64,000 bases of DNA from an uncultured Chloroflexota bacterium (GTDB lineage Bacteria; Chloroflexota; Chloroflexia; Chloroflexales; Roseiflexaceae), in contig CALFIC010000062.1 of NCBI GenBank assembly GCA_937876225.1, positions 18,211-82,210 of the forward strand. Reading direction: 5' to 3'. How positions within the stretch are numbered: the first letter of the stretch is position 1; every line of letters begins with the position of its first letter. This document shows positions 16,962-25,640 of the stretch, in pieces. The position numbers and the translations under genes were made by a program. A model generated the notes under the pieces. That model saw only the letters and a program-made list of their open reading frames with translations, did no database searches and was not told where the DNA came from.

Positions 16962-17018
16962 GGCGCCCCATCAGCAAAAATCATTCTACGTAGCATACCA
17001 TAACCTACTACATTGATG

Positions 17019-17067
17019 TTGACACGGTCAGGGCACTCTTTTATACTATAAATGACTGATAAGTCAT
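17019..17067 (+). promoter_or_regulatory. Consensus promoter with operator dyad, ahead of the TetR gene
   Basis: TTGACA (17019-17024) and TATACT (17042-17047) are 17 bp apart. Directly downstream, over the predicted start point, ATGACT (17052-17057) and AGTCAT (17062-17067) form a perfect inverted repeat with a 4-bp centre. Repression by the TetR protein it precedes is likely. Confidence 0.7.
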
Positions 17068-17083
17068 ATACAAAAGAGCAATT

Positions 17084-17713
17084 ATGCCAAGCGATACCTG
17101 GTGGAATCTCGAACTGCCCAAACGTCAATTCATCATTGATGCGTGCCTCACGGAATTTGCTGCGCACAACATGGACAGTGCGTCGCTGTCGACGATTGTC
17201 AAGGAGCTTGGCATTGCCAAGGGCAGTATCTATCAATATTTTACCGACAAAGAAGAACTCTATCTTTATATTCTCAAATATGCCCATGACCAATTAGTTG
17301 TCCAATTGCGTCATCGAATCCCTATTGCGGTGTTTGCCCAAGGTGATATGTTTACAATTTTGCGGCATTATCTGTATGTCATGCTTGATTTACAACAGCT
17401 CTATCCACGAGAATATACGTTTATTCAGCGGGCAATTCGTGATAGTGGTAGCCAACTTCCTGCGGCGAAAGCCATTGGCACGAGTATGCAAACTGCGTTT
17501 GTCGAAGATTTAATCCAAACGGCACTTGCGAATCGCTCGATTCGCGACGATATCGCAAGTGAGGTATTCGAATTTCTCGTGCATACTATCATTGCGGCTA
17601 CGAGTGAATATCTCTACGCCCACCCTGTCGCCGATTCTACCCAGGTAATGCATTTTTTTGATCAATTAGTCGTACTCCTTGATCAAGGGATGCGCTATCG
17701 GATTCGGAAATAA
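17084..17713 (+). CDS. TetR/AcrR-family transcriptional regulator
   Basis: A 209-residue regulator. Residues about 10-55 are the TetR helix-turn-helix (IIDACLTEFAAHNMDSASLS, then KELGIAKGSIYQYFTDKEEL); the rest is the helical ligand-binding and dimerisation part. It has its own strong promoter with an operator-like dyad, so autorepression is expected, and it may also control the divergent MFS gene. The next gene, a DUF2227 membrane protein, starts 4 bp after the stop and is surely co-transcribed. Ligand unknown. Confidence 0.88.
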   Translation: MPSDTWWNLELPKRQFIIDACLTEFAAHNMDSASLSTIVKELGIAKGSIYQYFTDKEELYLYILKYAHDQLVVQLRHRIPIAVFAQGDMFTILRHYLYVMLDLQQLYPREYTFIQRAIRDSGSQLPAAKAIGTSMQTAFVEDLIQTALANRSIRDDIASEVFEFLVHTIIAATSEYLYAHPVADSTQVMHFFDQLVVLLDQGMRYRIRK

Positions 17714-17716
17714 ATT

Positions 17717-18355
17717 ATGCCAAATACCCCCGTCCATGATTTTTTGACGGTCGCAACGAGTCTCGTCATGACGCCCGCCATTTATTCGATTTTACGGACG
17801 GCAGAAGTCGTACAATCGTCGGCCGTGATTGTGACAACGGTGATTTGTGTGGCCCACAACATTTCAGGAATGCTTTTTTCGCCGGATCTCGATTTAGATT
17901 CACGTATCCACAAACGCTGGGGGATTTTGTTGTTTATCTGGAAGCCGTACAAATGGTGTATTCCCCATCGCCATTTTTGGAGTCATGGATTGATAATCCC
18001 TCCGCTCTTACGCCTTGGTTATTTTTTTGGCATGATGATTATGCTGATTTTTGCCACTGAAGTCACTGCACGGATATTTGGCTTTCCGTTACCCGCATAT
18101 CATCAATCATTCGCCAAAAGTATTATCGATTGGTTCGTAATGCGTCCCGTCATCAGTCTGAGCATGGCACTTGGATTTATCACTGGTGGTGCGGTGCATT
18201 CAATTGCCGATTGGGTGGTAACCGGGGGCAAACATTTATTCAGAATACTATTTGTGCCACCCGGCCAATCAGCCCGAGTGGCACGCAAAAGTGCACCAAG
18301 TTCAATGATGTGGTTATTTAATCCCTTTAGCCACGTTCGTCCTGACCATTTTTGA
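17717..18355 (+). CDS. DUF2227-like putative metal-binding membrane protein
   Basis: A 212-residue protein with about four hydrophobic segments and conserved His/Asp residues. FSPDLDLDSRIHKRWG, then IWKPYKWCIPHRHFWSHG, and later GGAVHSIADW are the signature of DUF2227, a family known mainly from cyanobacteria and Chloroflexi and predicted to bind metal. It resembles the YdjM/LexA-regulated membrane hydrolases in its HD-like pattern. Its biochemical role is not known. It lies directly after the TetR gene and its 3' end overlaps the convergent GNAT gene by 29 bp. Confidence 0.75.
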   Translation: MPNTPVHDFLTVATSLVMTPAIYSILRTAEVVQSSAVIVTTVICVAHNISGMLFSPDLDLDSRIHKRWGILLFIWKPYKWCIPHRHFWSHGLIIPPLLRLGYFFGMMIMLIFATEVTARIFGFPLPAYHQSFAKSIIDWFVMRPVISLSMALGFITGGAVHSIADWVVTGGKHLFRILFVPPGQSARVARKSAPSSMMWLFNPFSHVRPDHF

Positions 18356-19319
18356 TTGTACATTCGTAAATATGAATAACTGAACCTGGCTCATTGCATT
18401 CATGGAACCCCAACGCCTGATTTACTTTGCGAATCGGGGCATTGCTTGTTTCCATCCAGGTACGTAATTCACAAATCCCTAGTGATTGTGCCAATTCGAT
18501 TGCGGCAACTTTGAGGATTTTAGCGACACCGAGACCACGAAATGCCGGTAGCACTCCCGTAGCATGTTGCCACATCACTTGATTATCGTCGTCGTCTTCC
18601 ATCAAAATCGACTCGCCAACGAGTTGATTATCGACAAACGCCAATAGATAGTGATCCGGGTTGACGTCTTCACCGAGTAACCGGCGAAACTTGCTGAGCG
18701 TCACAATCAGCTCGTCTGGCATCGGCACATCAAGTGAAATCGCCGCATGGAGTGTACATACCTGCTCCATGGCATCACTGTCAGCAGCCAATAATGCAGC
18801 TAAGGTCGTCAAGCGGATATTTGTCGGCGTAGTCAGGGGGATTTTTGGCGTTTGGAGCGGTAACGTCAATGCATACAGTTGTTCGGTGCCGATATGCGTA
18901 AACCCATGGCGGTGCAAAAACAGATCACTGGTTTGGGGATGTGCCATTACGCGCAACGCTTGTGCACCAGCAGTAGCGGCCCATTGTTGCACTTTGTGGA
19001 GTAATTCTGAGCCAATGCCAAGATGCTGTGCATGCGGTAATACCCGAATATGCGCCCAAAAGGTATGTCGTGGAGTGTTCCACGTTGCCCGAAAACAAAA
19101 TGCGACTGCGAGCGGATCATCAATTGGACCAACAATCCAACGACGAATCGGCACACCGGCATCACGCAAATCGTTATCAAAATGGAGCACTTCTTGGGGG
19201 GTATCATACTCATAATCACACCGTTCATGGGGAGGGACGGTGGCGACTACGCGGGCATGGGCGTAGGCGGCTTGTTCACCGCGCACAACTTGCGCAAGTG
19301 GGGTAAAGGTCGTACTCAT
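18327..19319 (-). CDS. Protein with two tandem GNAT acetyltransferase domains
   Basis: A 330-residue cytosolic protein. The first GNAT domain (about residues 1-155) has the acetyl-CoA loop HAQHLGIGSELLHKV; the second (about 165-325) has LPAFRGLGVAKILKVAAIE followed by NAPIRKVNQALGF. Both Q/R-x-x-G-x-G/A loops look intact, so both domains may bind acetyl-CoA. Tandem GNATs include mycothiol synthase and small-molecule N-acetyltransferases, but the substrate here is unknown. The start at 19319 is preferred over an in-frame codon 54 bp upstream, which would add unrelated sequence. Confidence 0.8.
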   Translation of the reverse strand: MSTTFTPLAQVVRGEQAAYAHARVVATVPPHERCDYEYDTPQEVLHFDNDLRDAGVPIRRWIVGPIDDPLAVAFCFRATWNTPRHTFWAHIRVLPHAQHLGIGSELLHKVQQWAATAGAQALRVMAHPQTSDLFLHRHGFTHIGTEQLYALTLPLQTPKIPLTTPTNIRLTTLAALLAADSDAMEQVCTLHAAISLDVPMPDELIVTLSKFRRLLGEDVNPDHYLLAFVDNQLVGESILMEDDDDNQVMWQHATGVLPAFRGLGVAKILKVAAIELAQSLGICELRTWMETSNAPIRKVNQALGFHECNEPGSVIHIYECTIKNGQDERG

Positions 19320-19493
19320 ACAGTAATCTTTCACTCGAGCGAGATTGTGCAGGCCGCTCCCGTCCGCCGACAACGGATAACATCACCGTCACGTGCGGGA
19401 ACCAACACCGAATGTTGGGCTCATACACACAATTCACTCACGAATCCTCTATAATCATAGCAGAGAATTTTTGAATTGGCTAGTAGGGCGCAT

Positions 19494-21053
19494 ATGGATG
19501 CGATTTCACTCGAAGTTTTTCGCCATCGTTGTGCCGCGATTGCCGAAGAAATGGGTGCTGCACTCGAACGGAGTGCGTTTTCTTCAAACATCCAAGAACG
19601 CCGTGACTATTCATGTGCGCTCTTTGACCCCACCGGCGCACTTGTCGCCCAAGCAGCCCATATCCCCGTCCACCTCGGCGCGATGCCCCGCAGTGTCGAA
19701 GCCGCGATTTCTCATTGTGCCCCACTCAACGACGGGGATGTGGTGCTCCTCAACGATCCCTTTGCGGGTGGTACGCACTTACCTGATTTTACTAGCGTCG
19801 CTCCCATATTTGTGGACGGTACGCTCATTGCCTACAGTGCCACCCGCGCGCATCACGCTGATGTGGGGGGGATGACACCTGGCTCCATGCCGCTTAGTCG
19901 CTCTCTTTTTCAAGAAGGGATTATTATCCCTCCTATCAAACTTATCGCCGCAAGTCAACGTAATGAGGCGGTTTTTGCCCTGATTGTACGTAATTCACGC
20001 ACGAGCGATGAACGCAGTGGTGATTTGGCAGCTCAACTCGCCTGCCATCAAATTGCGGCGACACGTGTGGCAGAATTAGTCGCCAAAATGGGAATTAATG
20101 CAGTCTCTCAAGGGTTTGATGCGTTAATCGCCTACGGCGAACAACGCATGCGTCAAATCATCTTGGACATTCCTGATGGGGTCTATGCCGCCACCGAATA
20201 CCTTGATGATGATGGAGTTGATCCTCAACCCCTGCCTATCCACGTCACCGTGACGATTCGCGCAGACACCATGCACATCGATTTCACCGATAGCGCCCCC
20301 CAATGCCGTGGGCCACTGAACGCCCCCCAAGCGGTCACAGAATCAGCCGTACTGTATGCGTTACGCCTCCTTGACGGTGATGACATGCCGGCGTCGGCTG
20401 GGGTTTATCGCCCATTGACATGGCATATCCCAGCTGGTTCCATCCTCAATCCACTACCACCCGCAGCCGTCGCTGGCGGCAATGTCGAAACTTCACAGCG
20501 GGTGGTTGATGCAATGCTTGCGGCCCTCACCCATGCCATCCCCACACGCATTCCTGCCCAATCGGCTGGTACCATGAATAACTGGACGATGGGTGGGATG
20601 CGCAGCGATAATTCACCCTTTGCGTACTATGAAACACTTGGTGGTGGAATGGGGGCTCGACCATATGTAGCTGGACTCGATGCCGTCCAAACCCATATGA
20701 CCAACACCCGCAATACACCAATTGAAGCATTTGAACGCCTCTATCCCGTACGCGTCACCCAACTTGCCATCCGACGTAATTCAGGTGGTGACGGTCTATT
20801 CAAAGGTGGCGCAGGGCTCTGCAAATCAATACAATTTTTGGTACCAGTTACCGTGACGCTCCTCACCGAACGTCGTCAACTTGCGCCGCATGGTACTCGT
20901 GGGGGCAATGATGGACAGTGTGGCCAAAATTTGCGCAGTACGCAGGATGGGGTGATTACACCGTTAGCTGGCAAAGGCTCATTTGAGTTACCTGCCTACA
21001 CTACTTTGCATATCTTAACCCCTGGAGGAGGCGGCTATGGCGACCCTGCGTAA
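19494..21053 (+). CDS. hyuB: Hydantoinase B / 5-oxoprolinase beta-like subunit
   Basis: A 519-residue protein of the HyuB family, which works with HyuA in ATP-dependent opening of hydantoins, 5-oxoproline, or in acetone-carboxylase-type reactions. Recognisable stretches are [34 protein letters not shown], the [10 protein letters not shown] metal-site region, and the C-terminal GGGGYGDP. No HyuA partner is adjacent, which is unusual. The ATG at 19494 follows AGTAGGGCG; a TTG 18 bases upstream is the alternative. A TATAAT at 19450-19455 may be its -10 box. It overlaps the next gene by 17 bp, so translation is probably coupled. Confidence 0.88.
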   Translation: MDAISLEVFRHRCAAIAEEMGAALERSAFSSNIQERRDYSCALFDPTGALVAQAAHIPVHLGAMPRSVEAAISHCAPLNDGDVVLLNDPFAGGTHLPDFTSVAPIFVDGTLIAYSATRAHHADVGGMTPGSMPLSRSLFQEGIIIPPIKLIAASQRNEAVFALIVRNSRTSDERSGDLAAQLACHQIAATRVAELVAKMGINAVSQGFDALIAYGEQRMRQIILDIPDGVYAATEYLDDDGVDPQPLPIHVTVTIRADTMHIDFTDSAPQCRGPLNAPQAVTESAVLYALRLLDGDDMPASAGVYRPLTWHIPAGSILNPLPPAAVAGGNVETSQRVVDAMLAALTHAIPTRIPAQSAGTMNNWTMGGMRSDNSPFAYYETLGGGMGARPYVAGLDAVQTHMTNTRNTPIEAFERLYPVRVTQLAIRRNSGGDGLFKGGAGLCKSIQFLVPVTVTLLTERRQLAPHGTRGGNDGQCGQNLRSTQDGVITPLAGKGSFELPAYTTLHILTPGGGGYGDPA

Positions 21054-21855
21054 TTGGTGGCTGACTAGCGTGTGGCACCATCCTGAACGATGGGCGCGAC
21101 TTACATTCTTGATGTATTGTGCTATGTATCCAAATAGTGTGATTGCCATACTTGCCAATCTTATCCCTGATGAAGCACGTGGCTTCGGTGGAGTGCTCTT
21201 GTTGCTCCAAGGGGTGAGTGTTGCCTGTTATCTCTACACTCACCTCGGTCGTACGGCGTGGCGCCCGATATCGATAATCATGTTGGGTGCGTTACTCGTT
21301 GAATATGTCGGTGCGACTTATGATTTCCCGTTTGGCGCCTACGATTATACGACGGTCCTTGGTCCACAACTTTTTGCGACGGTGCCGATCGTGATTTTGT
21401 TTGCCTGGCTCATGTCGCTGGTTGGCTCATGGTCACTCAGTTACATGGCCTGGCCTACGGCGCCACGCTGGGTGCGAGCTGTCGGCTGTGGCTTTTTAAT
21501 CATGTGTTTTGATATTCAAATCGAACCAGTCGCAACCCTAATCAATCACTACTGGGTCTGGATGCAACCTGGCATCTACTATGGCGTGCCCCTCGTCAAT
21601 TTTGCTGGCTGGTGGGCTGTCGGTACACTACTCGCCATGTTGTGTGACCGTGATTTCGTGCATTTGATGCAAATTACGCGAGGCCATACGCCATTTGCGA
21701 TTGCCAATCTGGTTGGCTGCACTGGCATGTTTGTCGTGATGAATGGCCAACGAGGCTACCTGCTTGCCGTGGCAATGTCAGCTGTTTTTATAGTACTATT
21801 TGGGCTTATCGTATGGCGCTGGCGTGTAGTCGCTCAGTCGGTAGGGGCGGAGTGA
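21037..21855 (+). CDS. cruF: Carotenoid biosynthesis protein, CruF/DUF422 type
   Basis: A 272-residue membrane protein with about seven helices. CruF is a carotenoid 1,2-hydratase, adding water to the psi end groups of gamma-carotene or lycopene. Family features: EYVGATYDFPFGAYDY, LGPQLFATVPIVI, a DIQIEP motif and YYGVPLVNFAGWW. No other carotenoid gene is nearby, and it is coupled to hyuB by overlap, an odd pairing. Its last 60 bp overlap the convergent deacetylase-like gene. If expressed, it predicts hydroxylated or glycosylated carotenoids, as in filamentous Chloroflexi and cyanobacteria. Confidence 0.8.
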   Translation: MATLRNWWLTSVWHHPERWARLTFLMYCAMYPNSVIAILANLIPDEARGFGGVLLLLQGVSVACYLYTHLGRTAWRPISIIMLGALLVEYVGATYDFPFGAYDYTTVLGPQLFATVPIVILFAWLMSLVGSWSLSYMAWPTAPRWVRAVGCGFLIMCFDIQIEPVATLINHYWVWMQPGIYYGVPLVNFAGWWAVGTLLAMLCDRDFVHLMQITRGHTPFAIANLVGCTGMFVVMNGQRGYLLAVAMSAVFIVLFGLIVWRWRVVAQSVGAE

Positions 21856-22590
21856 TTCGGTAGCAATCAATGTGTCGAGCAACGCATCGCTATTGGCCCC
21901 GATGACGCCATGCGGAGAACCGTATTCACTGGCCGTACTGCCCGTTACACAGACATGTCCATTGTGAATCCCGCGTGCCACGAGAGCTGCGATCGAGGTG
22001 GCAGTGCCGAATTCGGGGCTTAAATAGAGTGGGAAGCGGTTAAAGAGTTTTTCGTCGGGGTTACTTGTTACCGGCATATCAATAATCGGGGTATGTCGAA
22101 TCGGCGCATCGTTTGGCCACTCGGACCCTAGCTGACGTAATTGTGCTCCGGGCAAGGTTATTGATGACCGCGTGAATCCAAGCGTTTGACATAATTCTAA
22201 TGTGTCCTGATTCCCCGAATGAAACCCTGTCCGAATACTTTTGGGCACATGATATAAAAATTGCGCAAACACATCACGGGCTTGGGTAATAGCCAAGTGT
22301 TGTTCGGCAATTGAGAGTGTGCCCATTGGTTTTTGCTTCGGAAAAATGCTCGACTGGCTGGGGGAAACCAGTAACCCGAGTTCACAGCCACGCTCCATAA
22401 GTTCTTCGAGCATCGGGGCATGGGCGCGGGCTGCTTCGGGTGACACAAAAATCGTCGGCCAAAATCCAGCCCCCAGCATCAGATTGGCATAGGCATCGAG
22501 TGAACGACTACTAAACTCCCAATCAGGTGGCGCATCTTTGCCGGTGCCGGCGGCGACTGCATTAAATGTACAAAAGAGAGGAATCGTCAT
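21796..22590 (-). CDS. Polysaccharide-deacetylase-like protein with a degraded catalytic site
   Basis: A 264-residue protein with the strand order of a NodB-type deacetylase: PLFCTFN at the start, CELGLL where active enzymes have D/E-x-G-x-H, and IRTGFHSGNQDTLELCQTLGF matching the R-x-P...L...G-F segment. The first Asp motif reads TFNAVAAG, and the metal His pair is not where expected, so hydrolysis by the usual mechanism is doubtful. It may be a non-catalytic or altered enzyme. Its ATG (22590-22588) overlaps the divergent FAD gene's ATG in a shared CATG; GAGGCGCCC precedes it. Same strand as no close neighbour. Confidence 0.65.
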   Translation of the reverse strand: MTIPLFCTFNAVAAGTGKDAPPDWEFSSRSLDAYANLMLGAGFWPTIFVSPEAARAHAPMLEELMERGCELGLLVSPSQSSIFPKQKPMGTLSIAEQHLAITQARDVFAQFLYHVPKSIRTGFHSGNQDTLELCQTLGFTRSSITLPGAQLRQLGSEWPNDAPIRHTPIIDMPVTSNPDEKLFNRFPLYLSPEFGTATSIAALVARGIHNGHVCVTGSTASEYGSPHGVIGANSDALLDTLIATESLRPYRLSDYTPAPYDKPK

Positions 22591-24361
22591 GGGCGCCTCA
22601 CATCCTATCACTACGGACATTTGTATTATCGGTGGTGGGCTTGGTGCAGTGGCCGCCGCATTGACGGCGCTTGATCAAGGTGCTACTGTCGTCATCGTTG
22701 CACCGCAGCGCTGGCTGGGTGGCCAAATGAGTAGCCAAGGAGTGAGTGCCCTCGACGAGCATCGCTACATCGAGACATTTGGCGGATCGCCACATTATCT
22801 GCGACTCCGACAACTTATTCGCCATCGCATGGCTTATCTGTATGGTATCACAATCACTGATGAGGCGACATTTAACCCAGGGAATGCGTGGGTGAGCAAC
22901 CTCTGCTTTTTCCCGCAGGTAGCGGCTGAGGTAATCGACGAGCTCCTTGCACCGTATGTCGCATGCCAGCGGCTGACCGTGTTGGACGAAACGCTCCCCA
23001 CCGCCGTCTCCAAAAAAGATGCAACGATTACACACATTAGCTGTCGCGGAAATGCGCAGGTATACGAAATTATCCCACAGCAGGTTATTGATGCGAGTGA
23101 ACTCGGGGATATATTGGCACTGGCAAACCTCGATTATGTGACGGGCGCAGAAGCACAAATCGATACTGGTGAACATAATGCACCGCTCAATGCACGCCCC
23201 CACGAAATTCAAGGCTTTACCTTTGGCTTCGCCGTCGAGTTTTGCCCGTACCAATCACACATCATCGTCAAACCCGAGGGCTATGAGCGCTTACGTGATC
23301 GCCAACCATTTTCCTTGACGCTCACTGGGCAAGATGGCGAAGCCCGCCCATTTCGTATGTTTACCGACGGCCCCACCGGACTACCACCCTTTTGGACCTA
23401 TCGGCGTCTCTGGGATGGCCAACAGACCACCCCCGCAACAACAGATATCGCACTCATCAATTGGAATAGCAACGATTATCATCACGGCACCATCATCGAT
23501 GTCGATGCGACAACCTATGCTCAACGTATCGATGAAGCCAAACGCTTATCGCTGGCATTCCTATATTGGCTCCAGACCGAAGCCCCCCGCGACGATGGCA
23601 CGGGATTTGGCTACCCTGAGCTCAAATTACGCCCCGACATCATGGGCACAAGTGACGGGTTATCAATGGAGCCGTATGTGCGTGAATCGCGGCGCACACC
23701 GGGCTTGTCACGGATTGTCGCAGAGGATTTGCTTGTGGTGAATCAGCCATTGGCCCGAGCGAAAGCGCACCGAGAGAGTGTAGGTATCGGCTGGTACTAC
23801 ATGGACTTGCATCCTGCGCCAGGGAATTCCCAGAGTATGTGGGCTCCAACACGCCCCTTTCAAATCCCAATGGGTGCGCTCATCCCGCCGGATTGTCATA
23901 ATCTATTGATGGGCTGCAAAAACATTGCCACGACCCATTTATCCAATGGCTCGTATCGCCTGCATCCGGTGGAGTGGAACATTGGCGTGGCGGCGGGGAT
24001 GATTGCCCATTTGACCATTGTGCAGCAGGTTGCTCCGTGTGATGTCCTAGTTTGGTCTGTGCAAAAAAAGTTGCTGGCGCAGGGGCATCCTGTGGCATGG
24101 GCAATCGATGTACCGCCGAGCCATCCAGCGTTTGTGGCCACGCAATGGCTCATTTTGCAAGGTGTGCTTGGTCAGAGTGAACGGGCACAGCGCCTTACTA
24201 TCGACATTGCGGAGCCAATCGGTACCGATGGCTTTACGCCTCTTATAGCGTGCTTGCGTGCCACAGGAATCAGCACCGACGACATACACATCACACAGAC
24301 CGACTCGTGGGAGTCAGTCTGTGTGAAAATAGGGCAATTAGGGCTTTGGGATCTCGTTTAG
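22589..24361 (+). CDS. FAD-dependent oxidoreductase (PF12831-like)
   Basis: A 590-residue flavoprotein. The N-terminal dinucleotide-binding motif is DICIIGGGLGAVAAAL, followed by VAPQRWLGGQMSSQGVSALDE, typical of the FAD_oxidored family; IDASELGD around residue 170 is a second conserved stretch, and the C-terminal LLMGCKNIATTHLSNGSYR closes the FAD site. Cellular substrate is unknown. The ATG at 22589 has GAGAGGAATCGTC ahead of it; that ribosome-binding site lies inside the divergent gene. The stop overlaps the convergent SRPBCC gene by 4 bp. Confidence 0.8.
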   Translation: MGASHPITTDICIIGGGLGAVAAALTALDQGATVVIVAPQRWLGGQMSSQGVSALDEHRYIETFGGSPHYLRLRQLIRHRMAYLYGITITDEATFNPGNAWVSNLCFFPQVAAEVIDELLAPYVACQRLTVLDETLPTAVSKKDATITHISCRGNAQVYEIIPQQVIDASELGDILALANLDYVTGAEAQIDTGEHNAPLNARPHEIQGFTFGFAVEFCPYQSHIIVKPEGYERLRDRQPFSLTLTGQDGEARPFRMFTDGPTGLPPFWTYRRLWDGQQTTPATTDIALINWNSNDYHHGTIIDVDATTYAQRIDEAKRLSLAFLYWLQTEAPRDDGTGFGYPELKLRPDIMGTSDGLSMEPYVRESRRTPGLSRIVAEDLLVVNQPLARAKAHRESVGIGWYYMDLHPAPGNSQSMWAPTRPFQIPMGALIPPDCHNLLMGCKNIATTHLSNGSYRLHPVEWNIGVAAGMIAHLTIVQQVAPCDVLVWSVQKKLLAQGHPVAWAIDVPPSHPAFVATQWLILQGVLGQSERAQRLTIDIAEPIGTDGFTPLIACLRATGISTDDIHITQTDSWESVCVKIGQLGLWDLV

Positions 24362-24786
24362 GTAGGTTTTGTGCGGGTCACATAGGTGGCGAAATTATCC
24401 AAAATTGATTGCCAGCCCGCACGCTGCATTTCCACAGGGTTGGTTCCTTCGGCTTCGAATTGCTCAATAACAGTAGTTTCGTGGCCGTTGGCGATGAATT
24501 GGATGTGGACGTTGCGGCCATCGCCGAGCGTATAAGACAATTCGGTCGGCGCATTGACGAGCGTGTATGTACCCCAGAAATCAAAGCCAAAACTGCCGTC
24601 TTTGGCTTCCATACGCGATGAAAACTTGCCGCCAACCTGCAAATTGACCGCAGAATGAGGCGTATGCCAGTCTGGCGATGCGGCATTCCATTGGGTGATG
24701 TGCGCAGGAGTGTTCCAACATTCCCAGACGTGCGTGATCGGAGCAACAATCGTTGTTTGGATGGTGATAGTGGTTGGTGTGGTCAT
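24358..24786 (-). CDS. SRPBCC (AHSA1-like) protein
   Basis: A 142-residue small-ligand-binding protein of the START/Bet v1 fold, Aha1 C-terminal-like family. Clear features are TIVAPITHVWECWNTPAHITQWN at the start (the first helix-strand unit), GGKFSSRMEAKDGS, and a C-terminal helix GWQSILDNFATYV. Such proteins bind hydrophobic ligands or act as enzymes of unknown type; many are of the YndB group. It has no operon partner. Its start is followed upstream by 250 bp without a gene, carrying an AT-rich stretch with TATAAT-like boxes. Confidence 0.85.
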   Translation of the reverse strand: MTTPTTITIQTTIVAPITHVWECWNTPAHITQWNAASPDWHTPHSAVNLQVGGKFSSRMEAKDGSFGFDFWGTYTLVNAPTELSYTLGDGRNVHIQFIANGHETTVIEQFEAEGTNPVEMQRAGWQSILDNFATYVTRTKPT

Positions 24787-25038
24787 TATTCCCTCGATAC
24801 AAGCAAAACGCTATAATTATACATTTGTGGCGTCAATTGTGCGCGGAGCGGTGAAGCCTACCTTCCCATGCAAATTGCCCTATTTTCAAAACGACATTAG
24901 GGATGTAATGTTGCTTTGAAGTGAAATATAGCCCAAACCGAGGCAGTAGGGTAGCTGTAGGATCGTCGTTAACCCATCTATACATGCAACGCAATTGACT
25001 CGTGTTATGATGAAACAAATCATTGCAGGAGCACGCAC
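24787..25038. other. Gene-free stretch between the SRPBCC gene and a small lipoprotein gene
   Basis: About 250 bp without a plausible protein gene. It holds the SRPBCC promoter region (TATAAT on the minus strand around 24813) and, at the right end, the extended -10 promoter of the small lipoprotein gene. I see no tRNA, strong hairpin or repeat in it. Confidence 0.5.
25003..25011 (+). promoter_or_regulatory. Extended -10 promoter of the lipoprotein/DUF192 pair
   Basis: TGTTATGAT (TG-n-TATGAT) lies 28 bases before the small lipoprotein start. No good -35 box is at the right distance; extended -10 promoters can do without one. Confidence 0.5.
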
Positions 25039-25170
25039 ATGCAATCAATCAAACGCACGTTTTTCATCATACTCATAATGGCAAGTCTAATGACCGTTGT
25101 GAGCTGTGGCCGTGGGAATCAAGCCTACCCTAATCCCAATCAGTATCCCTATCCTTATACCAATCCATAA
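25039..25170 (+). CDS. Small predicted lipoprotein, 43 residues, Pro/Tyr-rich tail
   Basis: A short gene with a strong ribosome-binding site, GCAGGAG, 8 bases before the ATG. The product begins MQSIKRTFFIILIM, a basic n-region and hydrophobic core, followed by TVVSCGRG, an acceptable lipobox with Cys23. After cleavage only about 21 residues remain, ending in a Tyr/Pro/Asn repeat (YPNPNQYPYPYTNP). It would be an exported, lipid-anchored peptide. Its stop is 2 bp before the DUF192 gene, also a lipoprotein, so they form one operon. No family is recognised. Confidence 0.65.
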   Translation: MQSIKRTFFIILIMASLMTVVSCGRGNQAYPNPNQYPYPYTNP

Positions 25171-25172
25171 GC

Positions 25173-25640
25173 ATGCTACGTGTATGTATTTTACTCATCG
25201 TAGGATGGGGACTACTCGCCAACTGCACCTCCTCATCGACAGCACCAGCCGTGCGTACCACAATCGCGCAAGGGACACTTATGGACTGTGGTGTTCCTAT
25301 GCAGTTGGACATCATGTCCACTCCAGTGATGCGGAGTCGTGGCTTGATGGAACGCCACACACTTCCCAATCACTACGGGATGTTGTTTGTTTTCCCCGTA
25401 CCAACGACTCCTAGCTTCTGGATGCACAACACTCCTACGGCGCTCGATATTGTGTTTCTCAGCGACAATGGGACGATTTTGGCCATTGAATCCATGACGC
25501 CGAACAGCGACGACCGCCATACCGCCCCTGCACCGGTACGGTATGCACTCGAAGTCGCTCACGGCTATTTTGCCAACCAGTCAGTCACGATTGGCCAACA
25601 GTGTACGCTGACGATTCCCGCTGATTTGGTCATTGAATAG
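25173..25640 (+). CDS. DUF192-family lipoprotein
   Basis: A 155-residue protein with a lipoprotein signal peptide (LLIVGWGLLANC, lipid Cys about residue 18). The DUF192 core follows: RSRGLMERHTLPNHYGMLFVF, FWMHNTPTALDIVFL, then LEVAHGYF and a final IGQQC strand. DUF192 proteins are small beta barrels of unknown function; in archaea and bacteria many are secreted. The two Cys in the core could form a disulphide. It is directly behind the 43-residue lipoprotein gene. Its last 11 bp overlap the convergent GNAT gene. Confidence 0.88.
   Translation: MLRVCILLIVGWGLLANCTSSSTAPAVRTTIAQGTLMDCGVPMQLDIMSTPVMRSRGLMERHTLPNHYGMLFVFPVPTTPSFWMHNTPTALDIVFLSDNGTILAIESMTPNSDDRHTAPAPVRYALEVAHGYFANQSVTIGQQCTLTIPADLVIE

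Noticed and set aside
22598..23254. 218-codon open frame on the minus strand
   Set aside because: Lies wholly opposite the FAD oxidoreductase, whose FAD motifs are clear.
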